Positions 15,397 through 23,245 of a stretch of DNA of 52,276 nucleotides are shown piece after piece (the stretch's first letter is position 1; each line of letters begins with the position of its first letter). The translations under genes were made by a program, and so were the position numbers. This DNA comes from Dehalococcoidia bacterium (lineage in GTDB: Bacteria; Chloroflexota; Dehalococcoidia; GIF9; UBA5629), in contig JAFGHL010000032.1 of the NCBI GenBank assembly GCA_016930155.1, positions 1 through 52,276 of the forward strand. The letters are read 5' to 3'. The notes under the pieces are model-generated. The model was not told the DNA's origin. It saw only the letters and a program-made list of their open reading frames with translations, and did not search any database.

Positions 15397-17562
15397 TCAC
15401 GAACTGACGTTCATCCTGGCATTGTTGGCCTTGGTGGCATTGATAACGCCGCGCAGCCTCATAAGCCTGTTCAATATATGGTTCAATTGTGCCATGTTCT
15501 TAATCTCTATCGTGGCAAACATGGTGAACACATCATCGCTATACTGTGTGTTAACACTGGTAATATTAATCTTCTCTTCGGCAACCGTCGTTGTAATATC
15601 CCTCAGCAGCCCCACCCGGTCGAAAGCCTCCACCTGTATGTCTACCGGGTACACGTCCTCCATCTGGCCCCAGCTCACGTTGATCAGCCGCTCCTGCTCT
15701 TCCTCGTTTACAACGTTCATGCAGTTTTTGCGGTGTACGGTGATGCCATGGCTACGCGTAATGTACCCGATAATATCATCACCGGGCACCGGATGGCAAC
15801 ATTGAGCAAGGTGCGTGAGCAGGTCACCCACGCCCAGCACCTGTATGCCGGAACCCTTATGCCGTGTCGGTGCGGCCGTGGGCTTGGCCAGGGGTATCTC
15901 CTCCGGCTCTCCTGCCAGTTTGGTAGCGATCTGGTGTGGCGTAATGCCTCCGTAACCCACGGCAGCAAAGAAGTCATCAGTAGTGTCAAAACCGAGCTGC
16001 CCGGCGAGCTCCTCGTAGTTGGCCACGTCGACCCCCATCCGTTTGAGCTCTTTTTCAAGTATAGCCCTGCCCCGCTCGATATTCTGCGTTCGCTCTTGCT
16101 TCTTGTACCATGCACGGATCTTCTCTTTGGCATGGGCGGTCTTGACGAAACCCAGATCAGGGTTGATCCAGTCCAGGCTCGGCGCTTTCTCCGTCTTGCT
16201 GGCCACTATCTCGACTATATCGCTGTTCTTGAGCTCATAGTTGAGGGGAACCAACTTGCCGTTGACTTTTGCGCCGATGCAGCGGTGGCCGAGATCCGTG
16301 TGGATGCGGTAGGCGAAATCCAGAGGTGTGGCGCCGCTCGGGAAAGGCCTTATCTCCCCCTTCGGAGTGTAAACGAAGACCTGGTCAACGAAGAAGTCCT
16401 CTTTCAGCGAGGTCAGGAACTCCTCGCTGTCCAGCGAGCTTTGCCAGTCGATGAGCTGGCGCAGCCAGGAGATCTTCTCCTCGAAATTCAGGTCAGGCTT
16501 GGCCCCTTCTTTATAGCGCCAGTGAGCTGCGACGCCGTATTCTGACATACGGTGCATCTCGTAAGTGCGGATCTGTATTTCCAGCGGTGTGGAGGCGCCG
16601 TCGCCTACCATGACAGTGGTGTGCAAAGACTGATACCCGTTGTCCTTGGGGTTGGCGATATAGTCGTTGAATTCTTCCGTGATGGGGTGCCAGGTGTTGT
16701 GTATGATGCCCAACACCTTGTAGCAGTCAGGGACGGTATTGACCAGCACACGCAGCGCGAAAAGGTCGTGGATATCGCCGAAGCTCCTGCCGATGGCTGT
16801 GTATCTTTGTATCTTATTGAAGATACTGAAGATATGCTTGGGCCGGCCGTATACCTCGCCCTGTATGCCCGCGATGACCATCTCGTCGCGCAGTACGCGG
16901 GCGGCGTCGTCGATGAAGCCTTCTCGCAGCGATCGGCGCACGGCCACCATGCGTGCGATCTCGCGGTACTGCTCGGGCTGCAGATATCTAAAAGACAGGT
17001 CCTCAAGCTGCCATTTGATCTCCCATATGCCCAGCCTGTGAGCCAGCGGGGCATATATCTCCAGTGTCTCCTGGGCGATGGCCTGCCTCCTGTCGGGCGG
17101 CAATGCCTCCAGCGTGCTCATGTTATGAAGCCTGTCAGCCAGCTTGATGAAGACCACGCGCAGGTCCTCGGCCATGGCGATAAGCATCTTGCGAAGGTTC
17201 TCCGCCTGCGTTTCCTGGCTACTGACCGCTATATCGCGCCTCCACGCCAGCCTGCTCAGCTTGGTCACACCGTCCACCAGCTTGCTTACATCGGGTCCGA
17301 ACTGCTTTTCAAGTTGTGAGATCGGTATATTGCAGTCTTCCGGTACATCATGCAGGAGTGCGGCAGCCAGCGTGGATGCGTCGAGCTGCAGGTCGGCCAG
17401 GGTTATGGCCGTTTGCAGTGGATGTTCCAGGAAGGGCACGCCGGATTTGCGCTTCTGGCCGTCATGCGCCTTGAGGGCATAGTTGTAGGCAGCCTCCACG
17501 ATAGCCAGCTTGTCGGGAGGCAGGTATTCCCTGGCCTTGGCAAACAGTGGACTGGGATCCAT
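15397..17562 (-). CDS. relA: Bifunctional (p)ppGpp synthetase/hydrolase
   Basis: 721 residues of the long RSH type. The domains in order are an HD hydrolase domain with HDVPEDC (about 70-76), a synthetase domain with YIANPKDNGYQSLHTTV, a TGS domain (VFVYTPKGEIRPFPSGATPLDFAY), a helical region, and a C-terminal ACT domain (VEAFDRVGLLRDITTTVAEE). The intact HD and ED residues suggest both hydrolase and synthetase activity, controlling growth on starvation. The ATG at 17562 was chosen because GGAG lies 5 bases upstream; a TTG at 17577 is also in frame. Genes for S20 and an aldolase follow closely. Confidence 0.95.
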   Translation of the reverse strand: MDPSPLFAKAREYLPPDKLAIVEAAYNYALKAHDGQKRKSGVPFLEHPLQTAITLADLQLDASTLAAALLHDVPEDCNIPISQLEKQFGPDVSKLVDGVTKLSRLAWRRDIAVSSQETQAENLRKMLIAMAEDLRVVFIKLADRLHNMSTLEALPPDRRQAIAQETLEIYAPLAHRLGIWEIKWQLEDLSFRYLQPEQYREIARMVAVRRSLREGFIDDAARVLRDEMVIAGIQGEVYGRPKHIFSIFNKIQRYTAIGRSFGDIHDLFALRVLVNTVPDCYKVLGIIHNTWHPITEEFNDYIANPKDNGYQSLHTTVMVGDGASTPLEIQIRTYEMHRMSEYGVAAHWRYKEGAKPDLNFEEKISWLRQLIDWQSSLDSEEFLTSLKEDFFVDQVFVYTPKGEIRPFPSGATPLDFAYRIHTDLGHRCIGAKVNGKLVPLNYELKNSDIVEIVASKTEKAPSLDWINPDLGFVKTAHAKEKIRAWYKKQERTQNIERGRAILEKELKRMGVDVANYEELAGQLGFDTTDDFFAAVGYGGITPHQIATKLAGEPEEIPLAKPTAAPTRHKGSGIQVLGVGDLLTHLAQCCHPVPGDDIIGYITRSHGITVHRKNCMNVVNEEEQERLINVSWGQMEDVYPVDIQVEAFDRVGLLRDITTTVAEEKINITSVNTQYSDDVFTMFATIEIKNMAQLNHILNRLMRLRGVINATKANNARMNVSS

Positions 17563-17764
17563 ACGCACTCCAATCAACTGTATAATAAAGCATGGCTACA
17601 ATCCGTGGCAAATGCTTTCCGTATTTAATGTGACTTCGGTCATTTGCATGCCGTATCCAGGATATTATTATATTTTCACTGACGGTACCGAATATTCATT
17701 AATAATCTGATTGCGGCTGGGGCAACCCGTCATCAAACTAAACAAATAGCCGGAGGTATTTTAG

Positions 17765-17920
17765 ATGAAAATTGTAAAACTGTGCCGCGAAGGCTCGTGC
17801 TGCCCGGTAGTAACCGTATTCGAGGACAAAGTTGAGATCGGCGAAGAAGCTAATACCTGCGTACTGACCCGCGATGAGTTCGAGATTCTCAAAGAGAAGA
17901 TTCTCGCCAGGGAAATCTAA
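17765..17920 (+). CDS. 51-residue Cys-containing small protein
   Basis: Starts at an ATG 8 bases after GGAGG and ends with TAA, 51 codons. The sequence opens with MKIVKLCREGSCCPVVTVF and continues with an acidic EIGEEANTCVL segment and a TRDEFEILKEKIL amphipathic helix. Four cysteines (7, 12, 13, 32) suggest a metal- or redox-linked fold. I recall similar short MKIVKLC..GSCCPVV proteins in anaerobes but no assigned function. It has its own ribosome-binding site and a hairpin terminator at 17943-17979, so it looks like a real single-gene transcript. Confidence 0.8.
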   Translation: MKIVKLCREGSCCPVVTVFEDKVEIGEEANTCVLTRDEFEILKEKILAREI

Positions 17921-17942
17921 AAACAGCTTAAGTCGAGAATCG

Positions 17943-17979
17943 ATAGGGTCCACCGTCCCGCCCGGTGGATCCTATTTTG
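17943..17979 (+). terminator. Rho-independent terminator after the 51-residue gene
   Basis: A 13-bp stem (17943-17955 with 17963-17975, one G-U pair) around a 7-base loop is followed by TTTT. It lies 22 bases after the stop codon. Confidence 0.8.
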
Positions 17980-18072
17980 TATAGCTTAAACTAATACTGA
18001 GATTTGAACTTCCCCCGCTGTAAATGTATCCTTGTTAAGCCGTTTTTTAAGTGATAAAGGAAAGGGAATATC

Positions 18073-19521
18073 ATGAACACCGCAAAATTTGAAGAGATGA
18101 ACAGCATATTTTTCCCCCGCAATGCAGCGGTCATAGGTGCGTCACCCAAGGATAATTACACCTATTCCCTGCTGGCAACAAAAATACGCGACAGACTCTA
18201 CTTTGTGAATCCCAACTACGGGGAGGTGCTGGGCAGGAAGTCATACGCAAGCATCCTTGATATAGATGTTCCTATTGATTACGCTGTCATAGCGGTCCCG
18301 GCTCAATTTGTATTGGGCGCTGTCGGCGACTGCATCGGAAAGGGGGTCAAGGGCGTACATATATTTACATCGGGTTTCGGCGAGACCGGTCTTCCGGAGG
18401 GAATCAGGCTGGAGAAGAAACTGGCGGACCTGGTGAAAGGGAAAATAAGGGTAATAGGGCCCAACTGCATGGGCTCGTATTGTCCCAAATCGGGTCTATC
18501 GTTTAATCCCGCATCCACTAACGTAGAGGGGAATATAGGCGTCATCACCCAGAGTGGTACCTTTGCCCAGGTATTTGTCTATGCGGGCAGGACCATGAAC
18601 ATGAGAATCAGCAAGATGGTCAGCTACGGGAATGCTGTCGATCTCGATTGCCCCGATTTCCTGGAATACCTGGCGGATGACCCCGATACCAGCGTAATCG
18701 CCCTCTATATAGAAGGTATCAAGGATGGGAAGCGGTTAAGGGCTGCGCTGGAGTATGCGGCAGGTAAAAAACCTCTGGTTGCGCTTAAAGGTGGTGTGAC
18801 CGGGGCGGGTGTGCGCGTGGCGTCGTCGCACACAGGTTCACTGGCAGGGGCGGGACAAACATGGTCGACCATGTTTAAGCAGAGCGGCGTAGTGCAGGTT
18901 GATGATGTTGATGACCTTCTTAACACAGCTAAAACGATGAGCTTATCCGCGATCCCATCGGGTAATGGAGTATCTATTGTGACTTATTCCGGCGGCTTCG
19001 CTGTGGTTCAGAGTGACATGTGTGTAAAGGCCGGCCTTCAGGTGCCGCAATTCTCCCAAAAGGCTATTGATGAGTTGAGGAAGTTTGTCCCGGCCGCAGG
19101 CACCATGATAGGCAACCCGCTCGATTCCTGGCAGCTGTTTTACAAGTATTCGGGCGAGGGTAGGTTGTCGGATGTGCTGCGCATTGTATCGGGTGAGAAG
19201 CAGATTCATAGCATTATTTTGCAGTTCGATGTTATAAGATTCATGACCCTGATGTGGGGTCAGGGTGCAGAAGAAAAGCTCGAAGCCATAGCAGGGGATT
19301 TTCTGGCCGGATGCCGGTATGCGCGCGATGAAGCCGGCAGGCTGGTCATAATCACCATATCCCTGGATCCATATACTGATAACGAAATGGAAAGAAGCCT
19401 CTCAGTTTTTCTCAGGAAGATGTGCGAGGAGGAGGGATTTCACGTGGTTCCTTCACTCGGGGAGGCCATCAGAACGGTAGCTTACATGTATAAGTACGCT
19501 GCCATTAAAAATAAATCGTGA
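18073..19521 (+). CDS. CoA-binding protein, ADP-forming acyl-CoA synthetase alpha type
   Basis: 482 residues. An N-terminal CoA-binding Rossmann domain (PRNAAVIGASPKD near 16) is followed by two succinyl-CoA-ligase-like flavodoxin domains with IGPNCMGSY, GVITQSGTFAQV and the phosphohistidine loop ASSHTGSLAGA (His near 255). This is the alpha part of NDP-forming acyl-CoA synthetases, which make ATP from acyl-CoA. No ATP-grasp (beta) part is fused or adjacent, so it needs a partner encoded elsewhere or has a different role. AAAGGG upstream of the ATG is the likely ribosome-binding site. It stands alone, followed by a hairpin. Confidence 0.85.
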   Translation: MNTAKFEEMNSIFFPRNAAVIGASPKDNYTYSLLATKIRDRLYFVNPNYGEVLGRKSYASILDIDVPIDYAVIAVPAQFVLGAVGDCIGKGVKGVHIFTSGFGETGLPEGIRLEKKLADLVKGKIRVIGPNCMGSYCPKSGLSFNPASTNVEGNIGVITQSGTFAQVFVYAGRTMNMRISKMVSYGNAVDLDCPDFLEYLADDPDTSVIALYIEGIKDGKRLRAALEYAAGKKPLVALKGGVTGAGVRVASSHTGSLAGAGQTWSTMFKQSGVVQVDDVDDLLNTAKTMSLSAIPSGNGVSIVTYSGGFAVVQSDMCVKAGLQVPQFSQKAIDELRKFVPAAGTMIGNPLDSWQLFYKYSGEGRLSDVLRIVSGEKQIHSIILQFDVIRFMTLMWGQGAEEKLEAIAGDFLAGCRYARDEAGRLVIITISLDPYTDNEMERSLSVFLRKMCEEEGFHVVPSLGEAIRTVAYMYKYAAIKNKS

Positions 19522-19542
19522 AAGGGGGTTGAGGCATGGAGG

Positions 19543-19566
19543 GAACGACCGGCTTTGCGGTCGTTC
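19543..19566 (+). terminator. Hairpin between CoA-ligase gene and hisS
   Basis: A perfect 9-bp stem (19543-19551 with 19558-19566) closes a 6-base loop 21 bases after the stop at 19521. No T-run follows, so termination is uncertain. A TATAAT at 19584-19589 downstream suits the hisS promoter. Confidence 0.45.
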
Positions 19567-19607
19567 TGGTTGACCGTCTGTAATATAATAATGGACTGAT
19601 AGGGAGA

Positions 19608-20870
19608 ATGAATTTATTTAAAGCACCGCGAGGCACGGCCGATATTTTACCGGATGAGCAACCATACTGGCGCTATATCGAAGGCAGGGCGCTGGAGATT
19701 TGCCGCCTTTACGGGTTCAGCCGCATCAGCACCCCTATTTTTGAGGAGGCTGGCCTCTTTCTGCGCAGCGTGGGAGAGGGTACGGATATCGTTAGCAAGG
19801 AGATGTACATCTTCAAGGACCGCAGCGATAACGAGATGGCCCTCAGACCGGAGGGCACGGCGCCTGTTTGCCGCGCTTATCTGGAACACGGTATGGATAA
19901 CCTCCCTCAACCTGTAAAGCTGTTCTATTTCGCCGATATCTTCCGATACGAGAGGCCCCAGGCCGGGCGTTACCGTCAGCACCACCAGTTCGGTTGCGAG
20001 GCTATCGGTGATCAATCTCCCGTGCTGGATGCTGAAATAATCCATATGGCGCTGAGTTTTTTCGAGTCACTGGGCCTGACGAACTTCTCACTGCAGCTAA
20101 ACAGTATCGGCTGTAAGAAATGCCGGCCCGGCCATCTACAGAAATTGAAGGAACACTATGCTCCGCTGAGAGAGCAGCTGTGTGACGACTGCCGCATCCG
20201 GCTTGAGAAGAATCCTTTGAGGCTGCTGGATTGCAAGAAGCCTGCTTGCCAGTCCGCGGCCGATCTGGCCCCCAAAAGTGCCGACTATCTTTGTCCGGAA
20301 TGCGGCCGGCACTTCGAATCTTTGAAGAGTTATCTCGCTGCCCTCAAGATCAAGTTTGTTTTAAACCACAGGCTTGTAAGGGGGCTGGATTACTACACTA
20401 AAACTGTATTTGAGATTCAGCCTGCGGACGGCGGATCGCAGAGCGCCCTGGGCGGCGGCGGACGTTACGATGATCTGATCGCCATGATAGGCGGCAAGCC
20501 TGTGCCCGGCATAGGTTTTGCCGCCGGGCTGGAGCGCATCGTACTGAACTTGAAGACGCAGAATATAAAGGTTGCTCCGGTAGAAAGACCGGCGGTTTAT
20601 CTCGCCTGTCTGGGAGACGACGCCCGCGCAGAGGCTGTAAAGGTTTCAGCGGTGCTGCGCGCTGAAGATATTGCGCTGCTCATTTCTTCGGGCGAGCGCA
20701 GCCTAAAGGCCCAGCTGAGAAATGCCAATACCGCCGGTGTCAGGTATGCGGCCATCATCGGTGGCGATGAGATGAAGGCCGGCACTGTTATGGTGCGCAA
20801 CATGGAAACGGGCGAACAGCAGGAGATGCGGCCGGATGAGCTTGTCGTGCTTCTCAAGGACGCCAAATAA
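19608..20870 (+). CDS. hisS: Histidyl-tRNA synthetase
   Basis: 420 residues. The class II motifs are clear: FEEAGLFLRSVGEGTDIV..EMY, motif 2 with FRYERPQAGRYRQHHQFG, the histidine-binding RGLDYYTKTVFEI and motif 3 GIGFAAGLERI; a C-terminal anticodon-binding domain follows. LRPEGTAPVCRAYLEHG binds ATP. The family N-terminus APRGTADILPDEQPYW fixes the ATG at 19608. AGGGAG is only about one base from that ATG, so spacing is poor, while a TATAAT ends 18 bases upstream and implies a leader of about 11 bases. The zinc-like Cys cluster in the insertion (CKKCRPGH, CDDC, CPEC) is notable. A nitroreductase gene follows after 19 bases. Confidence 0.97.
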   Translation: MNLFKAPRGTADILPDEQPYWRYIEGRALEICRLYGFSRISTPIFEEAGLFLRSVGEGTDIVSKEMYIFKDRSDNEMALRPEGTAPVCRAYLEHGMDNLPQPVKLFYFADIFRYERPQAGRYRQHHQFGCEAIGDQSPVLDAEIIHMALSFFESLGLTNFSLQLNSIGCKKCRPGHLQKLKEHYAPLREQLCDDCRIRLEKNPLRLLDCKKPACQSAADLAPKSADYLCPECGRHFESLKSYLAALKIKFVLNHRLVRGLDYYTKTVFEIQPADGGSQSALGGGGRYDDLIAMIGGKPVPGIGFAAGLERIVLNLKTQNIKVAPVERPAVYLACLGDDARAEAVKVSAVLRAEDIALLISSGERSLKAQLRNANTAGVRYAAIIGGDEMKAGTVMVRNMETGEQQEMRPDELVVLLKDAK

Positions 20871-20889
20871 CAGGCAGGAGAATATCGGG

Positions 20890-21441
20890 ATGGATACTTT
20901 CGAAGCTATTTTCCGCAGGCGCAGCGTGCGCCAGTACAGGGACACCCCCGTTGCCGAGGATGTTCTCAACAGGGTACTGGAAGCCGCACGCTGGGCGCCC
21001 TCTTGGGCTAATACGCAGTGCACGCGCTACGTGGTTGTAAGGGATTCGGAGACTAAAATCCGCCTGGCGGACTGCCTGAACAAAGGCAATCCCGCCGCCG
21101 AGGCTATCAGGCGCGCTCCCGTTGTTATTGTTGCCTGCGCTGAACTGGGCAAATCCGGTTACTATAAAGGTAATGTGTCTACGGACAGGGGTGACTGGTT
21201 CATGTTCGATGTCGGCATCGCCATGCAGAACCTGGCGCTGGCGGCCTGTGCCATGGGCCTGGGGACGGTGCATGTGGGATATATACCCGACTCGAAAAAA
21301 GTTGATGCCATACTCGGCCTGCCGGAAGGTGTGGTCTCGGTGGAGATGACCCCGCTCGGCTATCCAGCCGGCGAGCCAAAAGGGCCGCCGCGCAGGGAGA
21401 TGTCGGAGCTGGTATTTTACGAAAAGTACGGCAGGCATTAG
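20890..21441 (+). CDS. Nitroreductase family protein
   Basis: 183 residues. FRRRSVRQYRDTPV at the start and APSWANTQ (about 36-43) form the FMN-phosphate site of the nitroreductase fold. DVGIAMQNLALAACAMGLGTVHVGY and MTPLGYPAGEPKGPPRRE give the dimer and flavin contacts. It is an NAD(P)H-dependent flavoenzyme with no identifiable substrate. The ATG at 20890 has CAGGAG 10 bases upstream; earlier in-frame starts fall inside hisS. The homocysteine genes begin 102 bases downstream behind a structured leader. Confidence 0.9.
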   Translation: MDTFEAIFRRRSVRQYRDTPVAEDVLNRVLEAARWAPSWANTQCTRYVVVRDSETKIRLADCLNKGNPAAEAIRRAPVVIVACAELGKSGYYKGNVSTDRGDWFMFDVGIAMQNLALAACAMGLGTVHVGYIPDSKKVDAILGLPEGVVSVEMTPLGYPAGEPKGPPRREMSELVFYEKYGRH

Positions 21442-21460
21442 AATTTAGGCAGCATTCCTC

Positions 21461-21522
21461 ACAGGACAGTCACCGCCCGCTGCGGCTGAGGCAGCCGGAA
21501 CAGCTTCACCGTGCGGGCCTGT
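21461..21522 (+). promoter_or_regulatory. Structured leader before the homocysteine genes
   Basis: ACAGG (21461-21465) and CCCGC (21476-21480) can pair with the continuous 3' strand GCGGGCCTGT (21513-21522). An inner GGCTG-AGG-CAGCC hairpin (21484-21496) completes a long branched stem with a one-sided bulge. It ends 9 bases before the AAAGGAGGG ribosome-binding site of the DUF39 gene. It could be a terminator, an attenuator or an unassigned riboswitch-like element. I could not match it to a SAM, SAH or cobalamin consensus. Confidence 0.35.
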
Positions 21523-21543
21523 AATTTTATAAAGGAGGGAGAT

Positions 21544-22749
21544 ATGGCCAGGACGATCGCAGAGATCAATGAGAAAATCAAAAAAGGCCGGGCGGTCGTG
21601 GTCACTGCTGAAGAAGTGATCGGCATCGCCCGCAGGAAAGGAGTCGCAGCCGCAGCCAGAGAGATAGATGTTGTGACTACCGGGACCTTCGGACCGATGT
21701 GCTCCTCCAGCGCCTATATGAACCTTGGCCATACCAAACCCAGGATGAAGGTGGGTGGGGGCAGGGTCTACCTCAATGATGTGCCGGCTTATACGGGTGT
21801 AGCGGCCGTTGATATCATACTGGGCGCAACAGCCATGCCGGATGACGACCCCAAAAACAGGATATATCCGGGTGAGTTTAACTATGGCGGCGGCCATGTA
21901 ATCGAGGAACTTGTTGCGGGAAAGGATATCCGGATGGTGGCCAGCGGCTATGGTACAGACTGTTATCCGCGAAAAAAGCTGGAGACATTGATAAATATCA
22001 ATACCATCAATGAGGCCATCCTGTTTAACCTGCGCAATGCTTACCAGAATTACAACGTGGGCGTAAACGTCAGCAACCGTATGATTTATACGTATATGGG
22101 CGTTCTCAAGCCCAGGCTGGGCAACGCCAATTTCTGCTCCGCGGGCCAGCTTGCTCCACTGTTGAACGACCCTCTGTACAAGACGATCGGCATCGGCACA
22201 CGCATTTTCCTGGGTGGCGGCGTCGGTTATGTGGCATGGCACGGAACGCAGCATAATCCGTCCGCGCCCCGCACGAAGAAGGGCGTTCCCACACGCGGTG
22301 CGGGTACGCTGGCGGTTATCGGCGATCTCAAGCAAATGAATGCTAAATGGCTGGTGGGAACCAGCTTCCTGGGCTATGGCGCAACATTGACCGTCGGCAT
22401 AGGTGTGCCCATACCTATTTTAAACGAGGAGATACTGCGGTATACGCTGGTGACCGATGCGGATATCCTTGCGCCGGTGGTGGACTATTCAGATGCCTAC
22501 CCCAACAGGAAGCCGGATGTGCTGGCCGAGGTCAGCTATGCCGATCTGAAATCAGGGAAGATCAACGTGGGCGGCAAAGATGTTCCGACGGCATCACTGT
22601 CGAGCTACCCCGGAGCGGTGGAGATAGCATCCACGCTCAAACAATGGATCAGAAGCGGCAGGTTCCTGTTGAGTGAGCCGGTTGCGCTCCTGCCCGGCGT
22701 GGAATCCGGCATCAAGCTCAATACCCTTGAGGAAAGGCCGTTGCCCTGA
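21544..22749 (+). CDS. Homocysteine biosynthesis protein (DUF39/COG1900)
   Basis: 401 residues. TTGTFGPMCSSSAYMN (Cys53), GEFNYGGGHVIEELVAGKDI, ASGYGTDCYPRK (Cys140) and IFLGGGVGYVAWHGTQHNP identify the DUF39 family. In anaerobic archaea and bacteria this family is implicated in making homocysteine from aspartate semialdehyde and sulfide instead of via O-acylhomoserine. The two conserved cysteines are plausible sulfur carriers. The ATG at 21544 follows a strong AAAGGAGGG; the frame is open 33 bases further upstream without a site. It is followed by the NIL-ferredoxin gene after 14 bases and by UPF0280, the partner families expected for this route. Confidence 0.9.
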   Translation: MARTIAEINEKIKKGRAVVVTAEEVIGIARRKGVAAAAREIDVVTTGTFGPMCSSSAYMNLGHTKPRMKVGGGRVYLNDVPAYTGVAAVDIILGATAMPDDDPKNRIYPGEFNYGGGHVIEELVAGKDIRMVASGYGTDCYPRKKLETLININTINEAILFNLRNAYQNYNVGVNVSNRMIYTYMGVLKPRLGNANFCSAGQLAPLLNDPLYKTIGIGTRIFLGGGVGYVAWHGTQHNPSAPRTKKGVPTRGAGTLAVIGDLKQMNAKWLVGTSFLGYGATLTVGIGVPIPILNEEILRYTLVTDADILAPVVDYSDAYPNRKPDVLAEVSYADLKSGKINVGGKDVPTASLSSYPGAVEIASTLKQWIRSGRFLLSEPVALLPGVESGIKLNTLEERPLP

Positions 22750-22763
22750 AGGAGGCGTAGATT

Positions 22764-23174
22764 ATGAAGGTTGCAAAGAAAATCGTATTACATTTTCCCC
22801 AGCAGACCATTGATAAGCCCATCGTCAGCGGCCTCATCAGGGAGTTCGGGCTGGACTTCAATATTCTCAAGGCTTCCATCTCCCCGGGCGAGGAAGGCCT
22901 GATGATCATGGAGTTGACCGGCGAACAGAAGGACTATAACCGCGGCATAAAATATCTGCGGGAGGCGGGGCTTGAGATTCAGTACCTCAGCCAGGACGTT
23001 TGGCGCAACGACGATAGATGCACCCATTGCGGAGCATGTATAACCATGTGCCCCACAAGGGCGTTCACGCTCGAGGAGAAGACGCGCAGGGTATTGTTCG
23101 ATAACTCAAAATGCATAGTTTGCGAGCTGTGCGTAAGGGCCTGCCCGCCCAGGGCCATGGAGCTGAAATTCTAA
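22764..23174 (+). CDS. NIL-domain 2[4Fe-4S] ferredoxin
   Basis: 136 residues. Residues 1-75 form a NIL domain (KKIVLHFPQQTIDKPIVSGLIREFGLDFNILKA), also found on methionine ABC transporters. Two ferredoxin motifs follow, C86-C89-C92-C96 and C117-C120-C123-C127. Members next to DUF39 proteins are thought to supply electrons for reductive sulfur incorporation in homocysteine synthesis. AAGGAGG precedes the ATG. It lies 14 bases after the DUF39 gene, so the two are almost certainly co-expressed. Confidence 0.92.
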   Translation: MKVAKKIVLHFPQQTIDKPIVSGLIREFGLDFNILKASISPGEEGLMIMELTGEQKDYNRGIKYLREAGLEIQYLSQDVWRNDDRCTHCGACITMCPTRAFTLEEKTRRVLFDNSKCIVCELCVRACPPRAMELKF

Positions 23175-23176
23175 GC

Positions 23177-23198
23177 GGGCGGGTTTAAAAACCCGCCC
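23177..23198. repeat. Palindromic REP-like element
   Basis: Arms GGGCGGGTTT and AAACCCGCCC pair perfectly across two bases, directly after the NIL-ferredoxin stop, and are followed by CTACGA. Elements of the form (GTAGG)GGCGGGTTT..AAACCCGCCCC(TAC) recur as intergenic palindromes in several bacterial genomes. With no T-run it is more likely a dispersed repeat or mRNA-stabilising hairpin than a terminator. Confidence 0.55.
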
Positions 23199-23245
23199 CT
23201 ACGAGGGCAGGGGGCGCGCCTTAAAGTGTGCCCGGGAACACTGGC

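Noticed and set aside
15391-16545. Long plus-strand frame opposite relA
   Set aside because: It lies within the TGS, helical and ACT regions of a complete RSH protein and shows no recognisable domain.
21461-21522. SAM, SAH or cobalamin riboswitch before the homocysteine genes
   Set aside because: The fold is plausible, but I could not match any consensus core, so it is reported only as a structured leader.
21445-22335. 296-codon minus-strand frame opposite the DUF39 gene
   Set aside because: The plus-strand DUF39 protein is a clear family member with a strong ribosome-binding site.
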